Source: Flavobacterium piscisymbiosum
Lineage (GTDB): Bacteria; Bacteroidota; Bacteroidia; Flavobacteriales; Flavobacteriaceae
DNA length: 64,000 nucleotides
Direction of reading: 5' to 3'
Assembly (NCBI RefSeq): GCF_020905295.1
Contig: NZ_JAJJMM010000001.1
Span: forward strand, 4,774,001-4,838,000
Both the position numbers and the translations under genes were made by a program. Positions 38,676 to 47,501 of the stretch are shown here, in pieces. The notes under the pieces were generated by a model. The model was not told where the DNA came from. It saw only the letters and a program-made list of their open reading frames with translations, and did no database searches. Numbering within the stretch: position 1 is the first letter of the stretch; each line of letters opens with the position of its first letter.

Positions 38676-41135
38676 ATGAACAGAGAACAACTTTTTGCAG
38701 TAGCAAATGAATGGTTTGAGAATCAGGGATGGAAACCGTTTCCGTTTCAGACTCAGGCATGGACTGCTTTTTTGCAAGGAAAAAACGGTTTACTGAACGC
38801 TCCTACAGGCAGCGGAAAAACCTATGCGCTCTGGTTGCCTATTGTTCTCAACTACATAAAAAATAATCCCGATTATAAAACCAAACACAAACCCGGTCTT
38901 AAAGCAATTTGGATTACGCCTTTACGTTCGCTTTCGGTTGAAATAAAACAAGCAGCAGAAAGAGTCGTTAATGATTTGGGAACCCAAATGACTGTCGGAA
39001 TTCGGTCTGGCGATACATCAGCAAGCGAACGAGCCAAACAAAAAGGAAAAATGCCGGATTTATTGGTTACCACTCCGGAGAGTTGGCAATTGCTTTTGGC
39101 AACCAAAGGCTACGACAAAATATTTGGCAATTGTACCGCAATTGTTATTGATGAATGGCACGAATTATTGGGCACAAAACGTGGCGTTCAAACCGAATTG
39201 GCTTTATCCCGACTAAAAACTATTGCCCCAAAAATGCGTATTTGGGGAATCTCGGCTACAATTGGAAATTTACAGCAGGCGCAGGAAGTTTTGCTTGGCG
39301 TAGATTCCGAAGCTTACAATAATTCCGTTTTGATAAAGGCTCAGATTCATAAAAAAATAAAAGTCATTTCGATTATTCCGGATAAAATGGAAACCTATCC
39401 GTGGCGCGGACATATGGGTTTGCACCTGATTGATGAAGTGGCAAAAATTATAAAAGCAAGCAAAACGACTTTGATATTTACGAATGTACGTTCGGCTTGT
39501 GAAATCTGGTTTCAGCGATTGCTCGAAAAATATCCTGAGTTTGCCGGAGAAATGGCAATGCACCACGGAAGTATAAATCGTGAAACAAGACTTTGGGTCG
39601 AACAAGCTATTAGAGACGAAGAACTAAAAGTTGTGGTTTGTACTTCAAGTCTGGATCTTGGAGTTGATTTTGCTCCCGTAGAAACTATTATTCAGGTTGG
39701 CGGACCAAAAGGTGTTGCGCGATTTTTGCAAAGAGCCGGACGAAGCGGACACCAACCGGGAAAAGAAAGTGTGATTTATTTTCTGGCTACGCATGCGATT
39801 GAATTAATAGAAGCTTCGGCATTGAAAAAAGCGGTTGAAGAGAATGTAATTGAAGATCGTGTTCCCTACTTGAACAGTTGGGATGTTTTGGTACAATACC
39901 TCAATACTTTGGCGGTTTCGGACGGATTTCTTCCCGATGATATTTTCAAAGAAGTCAAAGGAACATTTTGCTATCAGGCAATTACGGAAGAAAACTGGAA
40001 TTGGGTTTTGAATTTCATTTCTAACGGAAGTCAAAGTTTGCAAGCTTATGACGAATATAAAAAGGTAGAAATCGAAGAAGACGGACGTTACAAAATCAAC
40101 AGTAGATTGATTGCCATGCATCACCGCATGCAAATAGGAACTATTGTGGGCGATGCTGTTATCAACGTAAAATTTATGAGTGGCGGTTATATTGGTACTA
40201 TCGAAGAATGGTTTGTGTCGAAATTAAAACCAGGCGATACTTTTATCTTCGCGGGAAAACAACTCGAATTGTTCCGAATAAGAAATATGCAGGTTTTGGT
40301 TCGAAAGGCCGATCCTAAAAAGAAATCTAAAGTAGTAAGCTGGATGGGCGGCAGAAGGGCGCTTTCGGCACAAATGAGCGAATTGCTGCGTCAGGAATTG
40401 TATCGTGCCAACACCGATAATTTATCGCCGGAACTCGAAGCTCTACAACCTTTATTTGCCAGACAAAGAAAGGAATCTATTGTTCCCGGAGACGATCAGT
40501 TTTTGATTGAAACGTTTAAAACCAGAGAAGGCTATCACGCTATTTTTTATCCTTTTGAAGGGCGGTTTGTGCATGAAGCGCTGGCAAGTTTATTGGCGTA
40601 TAGAATTAGTTTACTTTTGCCTATCAGTTTTTCGCTTGCGTATAATGATTACGGATTCGAATTACTTTCTGATCAGGAAATTGATATGCAGAATGTTCTG
40701 GATAATAATTTATTCTCCACGGAATATGTACATCATGATTTGCAAAAAAGCCTGAATGCGACCGAAATGGCAAGGCGGAAATTCAGGGATATTGCCGTAA
40801 TTGCAGGTTTGGTTTTTACAGGTTTTCCTGGTAAAATGGTCAAAACAAAACATTTGCAAAGCGGTTCTCAATTGCTCTTTGAAGTTTTCAGGGATTATGA
40901 ACCTGATAACTTATTGTTTCAGCAAGCGTATCGCGAAACCTTTGAACATCAGTTGGAAGAAGGCCGTTTGATTATGGCTTTGGAACGAATAAACAATCAG
41001 GAGATTATCTGGAAACCTTGTTTGAAACCTACGCCTTTTAGTTTTCCGTTAATTACAGACAGACTAAGAGAAAAATTATCCAGCGAAACATTAGCGGAAC
41101 GAATTAAAAAAATGACAGCTTCTTATATGAAGTAA
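38676..41135 (+). CDS. Ligase-associated DEXH-box helicase (Lhr-like)
   Basis: 819 aa superfamily 2 helicase. Motif I APTGSGKT near residue 46, motif Ia PLRSLSVEI, motif II IDEWHELLG (DEWH), motif III SATIGN, motif V SLDLGVDF and motif VI QRAGRSGHQPG. The C-terminal half is the DUF4145-free, Lhr-type winged-helix/beta-barrel region. Family members in this gene context are annotated as ligase-associated DNA damage response helicases. Separated from the ligase gene by the 874-bp repeat block, and followed after 6 bp by pdeM. Confidence 0.95.
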   Translation: MNREQLFAVANEWFENQGWKPFPFQTQAWTAFLQGKNGLLNAPTGSGKTYALWLPIVLNYIKNNPDYKTKHKPGLKAIWITPLRSLSVEIKQAAERVVNDLGTQMTVGIRSGDTSASERAKQKGKMPDLLVTTPESWQLLLATKGYDKIFGNCTAIVIDEWHELLGTKRGVQTELALSRLKTIAPKMRIWGISATIGNLQQAQEVLLGVDSEAYNNSVLIKAQIHKKIKVISIIPDKMETYPWRGHMGLHLIDEVAKIIKASKTTLIFTNVRSACEIWFQRLLEKYPEFAGEMAMHHGSINRETRLWVEQAIRDEELKVVVCTSSLDLGVDFAPVETIIQVGGPKGVARFLQRAGRSGHQPGKESVIYFLATHAIELIEASALKKAVEENVIEDRVPYLNSWDVLVQYLNTLAVSDGFLPDDIFKEVKGTFCYQAITEENWNWVLNFISNGSQSLQAYDEYKKVEIEEDGRYKINSRLIAMHHRMQIGTIVGDAVINVKFMSGGYIGTIEEWFVSKLKPGDTFIFAGKQLELFRIRNMQVLVRKADPKKKSKVVSWMGGRRALSAQMSELLRQELYRANTDNLSPELEALQPLFARQRKESIVPGDDQFLIETFKTREGYHAIFYPFEGRFVHEALASLLAYRISLLLPISFSLAYNDYGFELLSDQEIDMQNVLDNNLFSTEYVHHDLQKSLNATEMARRKFRDIAVIAGLVFTGFPGKMVKTKHLQSGSQLLFEVFRDYEPDNLLFQQAYRETFEHQLEEGRLIMALERINNQEIIWKPCLKPTPFSFPLITDRLREKLSSETLAERIKKMTASYMK

Positions 41136-41141
41136 TATTAT

Positions 41142-41777
41142 ATGACGATTACTATACAAAACCAAACGTTTATTTTGCACACAAGTGGAGCTTTATTTTG
41201 GGAAACCAGAAAATTGCTTCTCATTTCTGATGTACATCTCGGAAAAGTGTCGCATTTCAGGAAACACGGCGTGGCGATTCCGAATAATGTCGTTTCTGAA
41301 AATTTTAAGCGTTTGACAGATATCGTAGATTTTTTTAAACCCGAAAAAATTATTTTCCTGGGAGATTTATTTCATAGTTCTAAAAATAAGGAATGGGATT
41401 TATTCGAAAAATGGGTAGAATGCTGTACCAATACCATTATCCTGATCGCAGGAAATCATGATATTATTGATAAAAAACATTACCTGGAACTTGATATTGA
41501 TGTTGTAGAATTTCTGGAAATCGACGATTTTTTACTCACACATCATCCTACCCTAAAAGAAGGTTTTTTTAATTTTTCAGGCCACATTCATCCCGGAATT
41601 ATGCTGCGCGGTTTTGGTGCACAATCTTTAAAATTACCTTGTTTTTTTCAGAAAGAAAATCAAATGATTCTGGCTGCTTTTGGTGAATTTACCGGAAAAC
41701 ACATTTTAAAACCAGAACAAAACGATATTGTTTATGCTATTGCAAATGATGAAGTTATCAGAATTAACTTAAACTGA
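41142..41777 (+). CDS. pdeM: Ligase-associated DNA damage response phosphoesterase PdeM
   Basis: 211 aa calcineurin-like phosphoesterase with all metal motifs: ISDVHLGK (DxH), FLGDLFHS (GDxxH-like), AGNHD (GNHD), LTHHP and SGHIHPG. The family is called PdeM and is found next to Lhr-type helicases and ATP-dependent ligases. It probably acts on DNA or nucleotide ends in repair. Six bp after the helicase stop, so cotranscribed. Its 3' end overlaps the convergent GNAT-like gene by 9 bp. Confidence 0.93.
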   Translation: MTITIQNQTFILHTSGALFWETRKLLLISDVHLGKVSHFRKHGVAIPNNVVSENFKRLTDIVDFFKPEKIIFLGDLFHSSKNKEWDLFEKWVECCTNTIILIAGNHDIIDKKHYLELDIDVVEFLEIDDFLLTHHPTLKEGFFNFSGHIHPGIMLRGFGAQSLKLPCFFQKENQMILAAFGEFTGKHILKPEQNDIVYAIANDEVIRINLN

Positions 41778-42275
41778 TTTTTTAAGATAAAGTTGCTTTT
41801 CATCTGTGTCGCGAGTAGTATCACTTTCATAGTTGAATTCTTCGTAACCCAAAGACTTTAATGTCTCGATTAAAACGGAATCAATTGTAAAAGCTTTTGC
41901 CCAAATTAAATCGTATTTTCTTTGTAAAGCGACTTCTTCAGCACGTTTAAAAAGCACGTTGATATCTTCTGGATTAAAGTACACAATATGGTCTACGCCC
42001 ATTGGTTTATTGGCATCAAGATTTTGATTCGAAAGTCGGGACGAATTCAGTTTCATGAATGACAACGGATTTTCGCCATCATAAGCCATCAACATTTCGA
42101 CCGAAAAATCATTTTGTATTTTGAATAATTTCTGACTTGAAAGGTTTTCATTGGCGTACTTCTCTCCTATTTCTTTCGAAGAACCAAATAAATCCGAATA
42201 GAATTTTAGGGCTTTTTCTTCCATCCAAACTACATTATCATTTATGATTACTACGAATTTTGCTATTTTAGACAT
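41769..42275 (-). CDS. GNAT-like acetyltransferase domain protein
   Basis: 168 aa. The second half is GNAT-like: PLSFMKLNSSRL strand, an acetyl-CoA site region around NVLFKRAEEVALQRKYD and the terminal SLGYEEFNYES then QLYLKKSV. The pyrophosphate loop is poorly kept, so activity is uncertain. Convergent with pdeM and overlapping its last codons by 9 bp; otherwise unrelated to the repair cassette. Confidence 0.7.
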   Translation of the reverse strand: MSKIAKFVVIINDNVVWMEEKALKFYSDLFGSSKEIGEKYANENLSSQKLFKIQNDFSVEMLMAYDGENPLSFMKLNSSRLSNQNLDANKPMGVDHIVYFNPEDINVLFKRAEEVALQRKYDLIWAKAFTIDSVLIETLKSLGYEEFNYESDTTRDTDEKQLYLKKSV

Positions 42276-42845
42276 ATCTTTTATTTTTTTTTATTACTGC
42301 AAAGTTGAGATGATTTGATTGATCAGAAAAGAGCTAAACGGCTTTTGTTTTGTTCGAAAAGTCGGTTGAATTAATTGGGATGTCTTTTTAAACACATAGA
42401 GAAATAGCTTGTTGAATCGCTTAACAAAGGCGTTTCACTTTTAATAAATCACAATAGCAGCAACTTTAACAATTGAGATGCAGATGCTAACAATTTTATT
42501 CGCTTAAAGACAATGCATTGTATTGTCATTGTATTGTCAGGCTGAGCGAAGTCGAAGCCCACGTTTCAATTGGAACGCCCTTCGACTTCGCTCAGGGTGA
42601 CAATTGGAATGTTTAAATAAAAAATTAAACCCAAGATTGGGCTAAAAAACTAAAAAAAGAGATCGAAAACGAATAACTACTCCATTCGCTCGTCGCTCGC
42701 GAGAGGGATAGAAGCAAGCTACCGAAGTAGCGCGGATAGCCCGACAGCATCCCGATAAGAGGGCGTATAATCGCATAGTAAATTTGCCCTCTTATCGGGA
42801 TGGTGACTCGCCCAAAGTATAATTACGTATATACTTTTAAATATA
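42276..42845. repeat. 570-bp gene-free spacer with repeats and a 17-bp hairpin
   Basis: It contains a fragment of the 18-bp TIR element (about 42390-42450), paired GTCAGGCTGAGCGAAGTCGA and CCCTTCGACTTCGCTCAGGG repeats in inverse orientation (42536-42602), and a hairpin CATCCCGATAAGAGGGC / GCCCTCTTATCGGGATG (42748-42764 with 42786-42802). No gene seen. Confidence 0.65.
42748..42802. other. 17-bp perfect stem-loop upstream of the AraC gene's 3' end
   Basis: The stem CATCCCGATAAGAGGGC has a 21-nt loop and lies 44 bp beyond the araC stop codon. It is followed on neither strand by a T run, so it may be part of a dispersed element rather than a terminator. GCTCGTCGCTCGCGAGAGGG nearby resembles other repeats of the window. 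Confidence 0.5.
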
Positions 42846-43721
42846 TTAAACATTCTTTCTGCGATATTCTAAAGGTGAAATTCCTTCGCATTTTTTAAAA
42901 AATCTCCCAAAACCGGATTGATTGGGGAAGTTTAAAGTATCGCTGATTTGGTTAATCGTAAGATCTTTATTTTGGAGTAATATTTTGGCTTCGAGAATTA
43001 CAATATCTTCGATCCAGTCACTGGCGGTTTTTCCGCTATTATTTTTAATTACTTCTGACAGATATTTACGTGATACATTTAGAACATCAGCATAATATTG
43101 TACTGATCTTTGGTTTACAAAATCTCTGGAAAGGATTTCTTTGAACTTTTCGAACAGAGGATTTTGAGCTGAATCGTTTGCAATGGTTTTCTTTATAACA
43201 TCTAATTCGTAAATCAATATATAAAGATAAGCTCTTAGAATAGAAGGCTGATTATCAGAATTATGTTCGATCGATTGTCGTAACAAAGTAAAGATTTGTT
43301 CAAACTTAATTTTGTTTTTTCTCTCAAGATTGAAAACGTGCATTTCGCTATTTTCGAAAAAATCATACTGCGAAAGAAAAAAAACATTGGCTTGATTGTG
43401 CAGAAAAAATTGAGGTTTGAAAAAGATAATATCGATTAAAATTTCGTCGCTGTCTTTTGTGAAACTTCGAATTACCGAAGGCCCTAATGTTAGTATTGCC
43501 GGAGCGTGAATTACTGTTTTCTTGAGTTTGGTTTGCATTACAATGCTTCCTTTTCGAAGAAATTCTATGGCATAACTTTCTGCGCGATAAGGTTCGCTGA
43601 TGTAAGGATGATCTTTTGCCTGAATATAAAAATACTCTCTGTCATTATTGGCATCAGTAAACAAACTTTTATGATGCTCTAGTGAATATGTGGTGATTTT
43701 TGTATTCAATTGTTTTTGCAT
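42846..43721 (-). CDS. AraC-family transcriptional regulator
   Basis: 291 aa. N-terminal cupin-like sensing domain (about 1-160: PYRAESYAIEFLRKGSIVM), C-terminal pair of helix-turn-helix motifs (about 190-288): YYADVLNVSRKYLSEVIK and ISDTLNFPNQSGFGRFFKKCEGISPLEYR in overlapping pieces. The ligand is unknown. It has its own promoter (TATATTTG on the minus strand, 43733-43740). The neighbouring dehydrogenase gene is a possible target. Whether it also reads the tandem GTCC sites at 3530, 7442 and 9540 cannot be told; AraC proteins do bind such direct repeats. Confidence 0.92.
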   Translation of the reverse strand: MQKQLNTKITTYSLEHHKSLFTDANNDREYFYIQAKDHPYISEPYRAESYAIEFLRKGSIVMQTKLKKTVIHAPAILTLGPSVIRSFTKDSDEILIDIIFFKPQFFLHNQANVFFLSQYDFFENSEMHVFNLERKNKIKFEQIFTLLRQSIEHNSDNQPSILRAYLYILIYELDVIKKTIANDSAQNPLFEKFKEILSRDFVNQRSVQYYADVLNVSRKYLSEVIKNNSGKTASDWIEDIVILEAKILLQNKDLTINQISDTLNFPNQSGFGRFFKKCEGISPLEYRRKNV

Positions 43722-43763
43722 TTAATCGATACCAAATATAAGGAACTCATTTTGCATAACAAA

Positions 43764-43787
43764 TAATGGCGCCATATAGCGCCATTA
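43764..43787 (-). terminator. Terminator-like hairpin after the sugar dehydrogenase gene
   Basis: TAATGGCGC / GCGCCATTA, 9-bp perfect stem, 6-nt loop, about 40 bp after the stop codon at 43828. The T tail is weak. Confidence 0.5.
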
Positions 43788-43827
43788 CAAGTATTCTTCT
43801 AAAAGAATATATATTTAAAAAGTGAAA

Positions 43828-45054
43828 CTATTTTTTATCGATTTTGTAAAGTTTTCCACCATCAGTAACGGCGTATAAAGCTCCGTCGTTTCCTTGTGTT
43901 ATATCTCTAAAGCGTTGGTTTTCTGAAGCAAGAAGTCTTTCTTCGCCAATTACTTTATTGTCTTTTATAGCAAGACGAACAATATGCATTCCGCTTAAAG
44001 CACCTATAAAAAGGCTATTTTGCCATTCCGGCACACGATTTCCTGTGTAGAACGTCATTCCGCTTGGCGAAACTACCGGATCCCAATAGTAAACCGGCTG
44101 CTCTAAACCATCTTGCTGCTGAATCCCTGCTCCTACTTTTTCTCCGCTATATTCGATTCCGTATGTAATGGTTGGCCATCCGTAATTTGCTCCCGCTTTA
44201 AGGCGATTGATTTCGTCACCTCCGCGTGGTCCGTGTTCTGACAACCAAATTTCTCCTGTATTAGGGTTAAGTGCCAAACCTTGCGGATTTCTGTGTCCAA
44301 TAGTATATAATTCAGGTAAAGCTCCCGTTCCTGTAAAAGTAGGATTGCCACTTGCTGGCTGACCTTCTTTTGTTAAGCGAACTACTTTTCCTAAACCTGA
44401 CGCTACAGATTGTGCCAATGGTCTAGTTTCTAATACAGAACGTTCTCCAGTACTTACTACTAAGAAACCAGATTTATCAAATAGAATGCGTCCGCCATAA
44501 TGAAGATTACTGGCGTTTGCTGGTTTTGCTCTGTAAATTACGGTTGCTCCTTCGATTGTTTTTTCGTCAGTTGACAGTTTTCCTTTGGCTACAGCCGTAT
44601 TATTTCCGCCTGTTGTTGCTTCGGCATACACCCAGTAAATCATACGGTTTGTTGTAAAATCAGGATCTATAGTTAAACCTAATAAACCTCCTTGTCCAGA
44701 AGCGTTTACGGCAGGAATACCTGTAATAGGTGCGCTTAAAACTCCGGCTGTTGTTGCAATACGCATTGTTCCTGTTTTTTCGGTAATCAATAATCTACCG
44801 TCAGGAAGACTTTTAATTCCCCATGGACTGCTTAAGCCTGTAGCAATAGCAACTCCCTGATAAGGCGTGTTGGTTTGTACGCCACTAACTCTGGTTTGCC
44901 CTTCGAAAGCTGGTTTATAAGTTGTGTTGGCAGCATTTCCTTCGACAGGATTGGTAGTTGTGCCAGGATTTACATCGACATCTTTATCACTAGAGCAGCT
45001 TAAAAAGGTTATTAGCATACTCGAAACAATAGCAATCTGGTTAATATTTCTCAT
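43828..45054 (-). CDS. PQQ-dependent sugar dehydrogenase, lipoprotein (sorbosone dehydrogenase family)
   Basis: 408 aa. Lipoprotein signal ending LISFLSCSS-like (MLITFLSCSSDKD, lipobox Cys at about residue 20), a Thr/Pro/Asn linker, then a six-bladed beta propeller of the glucose/sorbosone dehydrogenase family: SLPDGRLLITEKTG, GLLGLTIDPDF, LHYGGRILFD, IGHRNPQGLALNP, EHGPRGGDEINR and YYWDPVVSPSGM. It oxidises sugars in the periplasm using PQQ, though many flavobacteria lack PQQ synthesis. No PQQ genes are in the window. Confidence 0.92.
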   Translation of the reverse strand: MRNINQIAIVSSMLITFLSCSSDKDVDVNPGTTTNPVEGNAANTTYKPAFEGQTRVSGVQTNTPYQGVAIATGLSSPWGIKSLPDGRLLITEKTGTMRIATTAGVLSAPITGIPAVNASGQGGLLGLTIDPDFTTNRMIYWVYAEATTGGNNTAVAKGKLSTDEKTIEGATVIYRAKPANASNLHYGGRILFDKSGFLVVSTGERSVLETRPLAQSVASGLGKVVRLTKEGQPASGNPTFTGTGALPELYTIGHRNPQGLALNPNTGEIWLSEHGPRGGDEINRLKAGANYGWPTITYGIEYSGEKVGAGIQQQDGLEQPVYYWDPVVSPSGMTFYTGNRVPEWQNSLFIGALSGMHIVRLAIKDNKVIGEERLLASENQRFRDITQGNDGALYAVTDGGKLYKIDKK

Positions 45055-45461
45055 AGTTTTGGGATTTTTATATTAGAATAGATCAAAAATCTTAAATATA
45101 AAATAAACACTGTTATATAATTTATAGGAAAATTTACATAATTAATTGGAAGGCTTATATTTTACTGCAAAGTTTTTATTTTACCGCAAAGCACGCAAGG
45201 ATTTTTTTAATGGGCTGTAATAATCTCGCAAAGGCGCAAGGGCGCAAAGTTTATATTTTTTTTAACCGCAAATTTGCTTCGCCTGTTCGCTATCGCTCGA
45301 GTCACAAATTTTCACAAATTTTTAATCTGTCAATCTTTGCTTAAGCTTTGCGAACTTTGCGTAATTCTTAGCGTGCCTTGCGGTAAAAAAATTAAGTTCT
45401 TTGCTGTTATTTAAAATATTTTTATACATTTGCAATCATCAGATGATATGATAACTCAATT
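45055..45461. repeat. Spacer with CGCAAAG repeats and the gntR promoter
   Basis: 407 bp. 45175-45390 is built from ACCGCAAAGCACGCAAGG, CGCAAAGGCGCAAGGGCGCA and their inverse, and includes TTCGCTATCGCTCGAGTCAC shared with the element at 31732-31858. The GntR promoter/operator follows at 45400-45452. Confidence 0.6.
45400..45452 (+). promoter_or_regulatory. gntR promoter and GntR operator
   Basis: TTTG (45400-45403), 21-bp spacer, TACATTTG (45425-45432). At the expected transcription start lies ATCAGATGATATGAT (45438-45452), identical in 14 of 15 bases to the site upstream of the downstream transporter gene. Confidence 0.7.
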
Positions 45462-46124
45462 ATGGCATTAATCAATAAAAAATCTCTCGCAGAAGAAGTT
45501 GCTTCAAAATTACAGGAGCAAATATCGCTTGGTCAGTATAAGATCAATGAGAAATTGCCTATTGAAGCAGAATTGATGAAAAGTTTTGGTGTTGGAAGAT
45601 CGTCGATAAGAGAAGCGATGAAGCTACTCGCCAATTCAGGTTTGCTCCGGATTCAGCAAGGAGTTGGTACTTTTGTTCAGGAAGTGACCAGCATACAGGA
45701 ACCTATGGATCAGCGATTGAAGCGTGCAAGTCTTGAGGATTTAGACGAAGTACGACAATTATTAGAATTGAAAATTGCTGAAAAAGCGGCCATCAACAGA
45801 ACCGAAGATGATATCATTGCGATGAAACAGCATTTGGCTGACAGAATGAAAACTGCCAATGAAGGTTTACTCGAAGAATGTGTAGAGGCTGATATTCAAT
45901 TTCATATCGCGATTGCTCAAGCTTCAAAAAATGAAATTCTGGCCGATTTATATAAATCTGTATCGAAACATTTAAAAAAGGAGTTTCTTAGAATCTATCC
46001 AAACACTAAAATATTTCAGGATACATACGCAATACACGAACAGCTTTTAAAAAATATCATTGCAAAAGATCCCAAAAAAACATGGAATACCGTTGCCAAA
46101 ATAACAGGACATACTAATTACTAA
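45462..46124 (+). CDS. GntR-family transcriptional regulator, FadR subfamily
   Basis: 220 aa. N-terminal GntR winged helix (about 5-75: LPIEAELMKSFGVGRSSIREAM, LRIQQGVGTFV) and an all-helical FCD ligand domain (about 90-215) with candidate metal ligands in DIQFHIAIAQAS and HEQLLKNI. FadR-type FCD proteins usually bind small organic acids. It precedes an Fsr-like efflux transporter, and the same 15-bp operator stands before both genes, so it probably represses itself and the pump until its ligand appears. Confidence 0.92.
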   Translation: MALINKKSLAEEVASKLQEQISLGQYKINEKLPIEAELMKSFGVGRSSIREAMKLLANSGLLRIQQGVGTFVQEVTSIQEPMDQRLKRASLEDLDEVRQLLELKIAEKAAINRTEDDIIAMKQHLADRMKTANEGLLEECVEADIQFHIAIAQASKNEILADLYKSVSKHLKKEFLRIYPNTKIFQDTYAIHEQLLKNIIAKDPKKTWNTVAKITGHTNY

Positions 46125-46140
46125 TTTTTTACCCAAATTC

Positions 46141-46155
46141 ATCAGATGATCTGAT
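46141..46155 (+). promoter_or_regulatory. Second GntR operator, upstream of the transporter
   Basis: ATCAGAT-G-ATCTGAT is a perfect inverted repeat of 7-bp arms. It matches the site at 45438-45452 except for one base. Confidence 0.7.
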
Positions 46156-46170
46156 TTTTTTTTATTCATT

Positions 46171-47400
46171 ATGAAAACAAATACTATTACCCATTCGAAG
46201 CAGTTGGCCCAACAAACTGTTTTCTCTATTTTATTTACTATTAGCTTAACGCATTTTATTAATGATATGCTTCAGGCTGTGGTTCCTGCGGTTTATCCTA
46301 TTATAAAAGATAAATTTCACTTGACTTTTAGCGAAATTGGTTTAATTACGCTGACTTATCAACTTACGGCATCTATTTTACAGCCTTTCGTTGGATTTTA
46401 TACTGATAAAAGACCACGTCCATATTCGTTAGCCGTTGCAATGGTTTTTACACTTTTAGGGTTGGCGGCTGTTGCAGTGGCTTCAAGTTTTGTAAATATC
46501 TTACTTGCTGTTAGTTTAATTGGTGTTGGTTCTTCTATATTTCATCCAGAAGCTTCGAGGGTTGCACATATGGCTTCCGGAGGAAAAAGAGGATTGGCGC
46601 AATCTATTTTTCAATTAGGAGGAAATGCAGGAAGTGCCATCGGGCCTTTGCTTGCAGCTATTATTGTAGTGCCTTACGGACAGTTTAATATTATCTGGTT
46701 TTGTATTGCAGCCGCGGTGGGAATCATTATTCTTTCGGGAGTTGCGAAATGGTATCAGGAACATTTGAACCTTAAAGCTAAAAATAAATCGGCTGTAGCT
46801 GAAGAAGTTCATCATTCACTTTCAAAACAAAAAGTAATTTTTTCGTTGGGTATTTTGCTGGTATTGATTTTTTCAAAATACTTTTATATGGCCAGTATGA
46901 CTAGTTATTATACTTTTTACCTGATTGATAAATTTCATGTATCTGTACAGGAATCACAAATTTATCTTTTTGCTTTTCTTGGTGCCGTTGCTGCCGGAAC
47001 ATTGTTTGGCGGAGCTTTAGGAGATCGTTTTGGTCGAAAATATATTATCTGGATTTCAATATTAGGTGTTGCACCTTTTACATTGTTATTGCCTTATGTT
47101 TCTCTTTTCTGGACAGGCGTTTTATCTGTAATTATTGGTTTAATTATCTCATCAGCTTTCTCCGCAATTTTGGTTTATGCCACAGAACTTGTACCTGGAA
47201 AAGTGGGTCTTATTGCGGGTCTTTTCTTTGGATTGGCTTTTGGTATGGGCGGATTAGGTTCTGCTATATTAGGAAAATTAGCTGATGCTACAAGTATAGA
47301 ATATGTTTTTAAAGTTTGTGCGTTTCTGCCTTTGATAGGAATTTTGACCACCTTTCTTCCAAATATTGAAGGAAAGAAAAAAGCTTCCGCAGAAGATTAA
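46171..47400 (+). CDS. fsr: MFS efflux transporter, fosmidomycin-resistance (Fsr) type
   Basis: 409 aa with about 12 membrane helices. Fsr family marks: SLTHFINDMLQAVVPAVYPIIK in overlapping pieces, the loop motif FYTDKRPRP, GVGSSIFHPEASRVAH, and GDRFGRKYI in the central loop. Inner-membrane drug/proton antiporter. The real substrate may be another anionic compound that also binds the GntR-type regulator encoded 46 bp upstream. Ends at a good terminator. Confidence 0.9.
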   Translation: MKTNTITHSKQLAQQTVFSILFTISLTHFINDMLQAVVPAVYPIIKDKFHLTFSEIGLITLTYQLTASILQPFVGFYTDKRPRPYSLAVAMVFTLLGLAAVAVASSFVNILLAVSLIGVGSSIFHPEASRVAHMASGGKRGLAQSIFQLGGNAGSAIGPLLAAIIVVPYGQFNIIWFCIAAAVGIIILSGVAKWYQEHLNLKAKNKSAVAEEVHHSLSKQKVIFSLGILLVLIFSKYFYMASMTSYYTFYLIDKFHVSVQESQIYLFAFLGAVAAGTLFGGALGDRFGRKYIIWISILGVAPFTLLLPYVSLFWTGVLSVIIGLIISSAFSAILVYATELVPGKVGLIAGLFFGLAFGMGGLGSAILGKLADATSIEYVFKVCAFLPLIGILTTFLPNIEGKKKASAED

Positions 47401-47432
47401 ATTGTTTTTTACTAATTCAAATTGTTATATAG

Positions 47433-47470
47433 AAAAAGCGCTGGATGTAATGATTCAGCGCTTTCGTTTT
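47433..47470 (+). terminator. Rho-independent terminator after fsr
   Basis: AAAGCGCTG (47435-47443) pairs with CAGCGCTTT (47456-47464), then CGTTTTTG. Confidence 0.75.
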
Positions 47471-47501
47471 TGTAAAATAACAAAATGTTTCGTATTTTAA
47501 A

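Noticed and set aside
42276..42845. tRNA or rRNA gene in the GC-richer spacer near 42660-42830
   Set aside because: The GC-rich part is explained by a perfect stem-loop and repeats; no cloverleaf, anticodon arm or CCA-like end could be traced.
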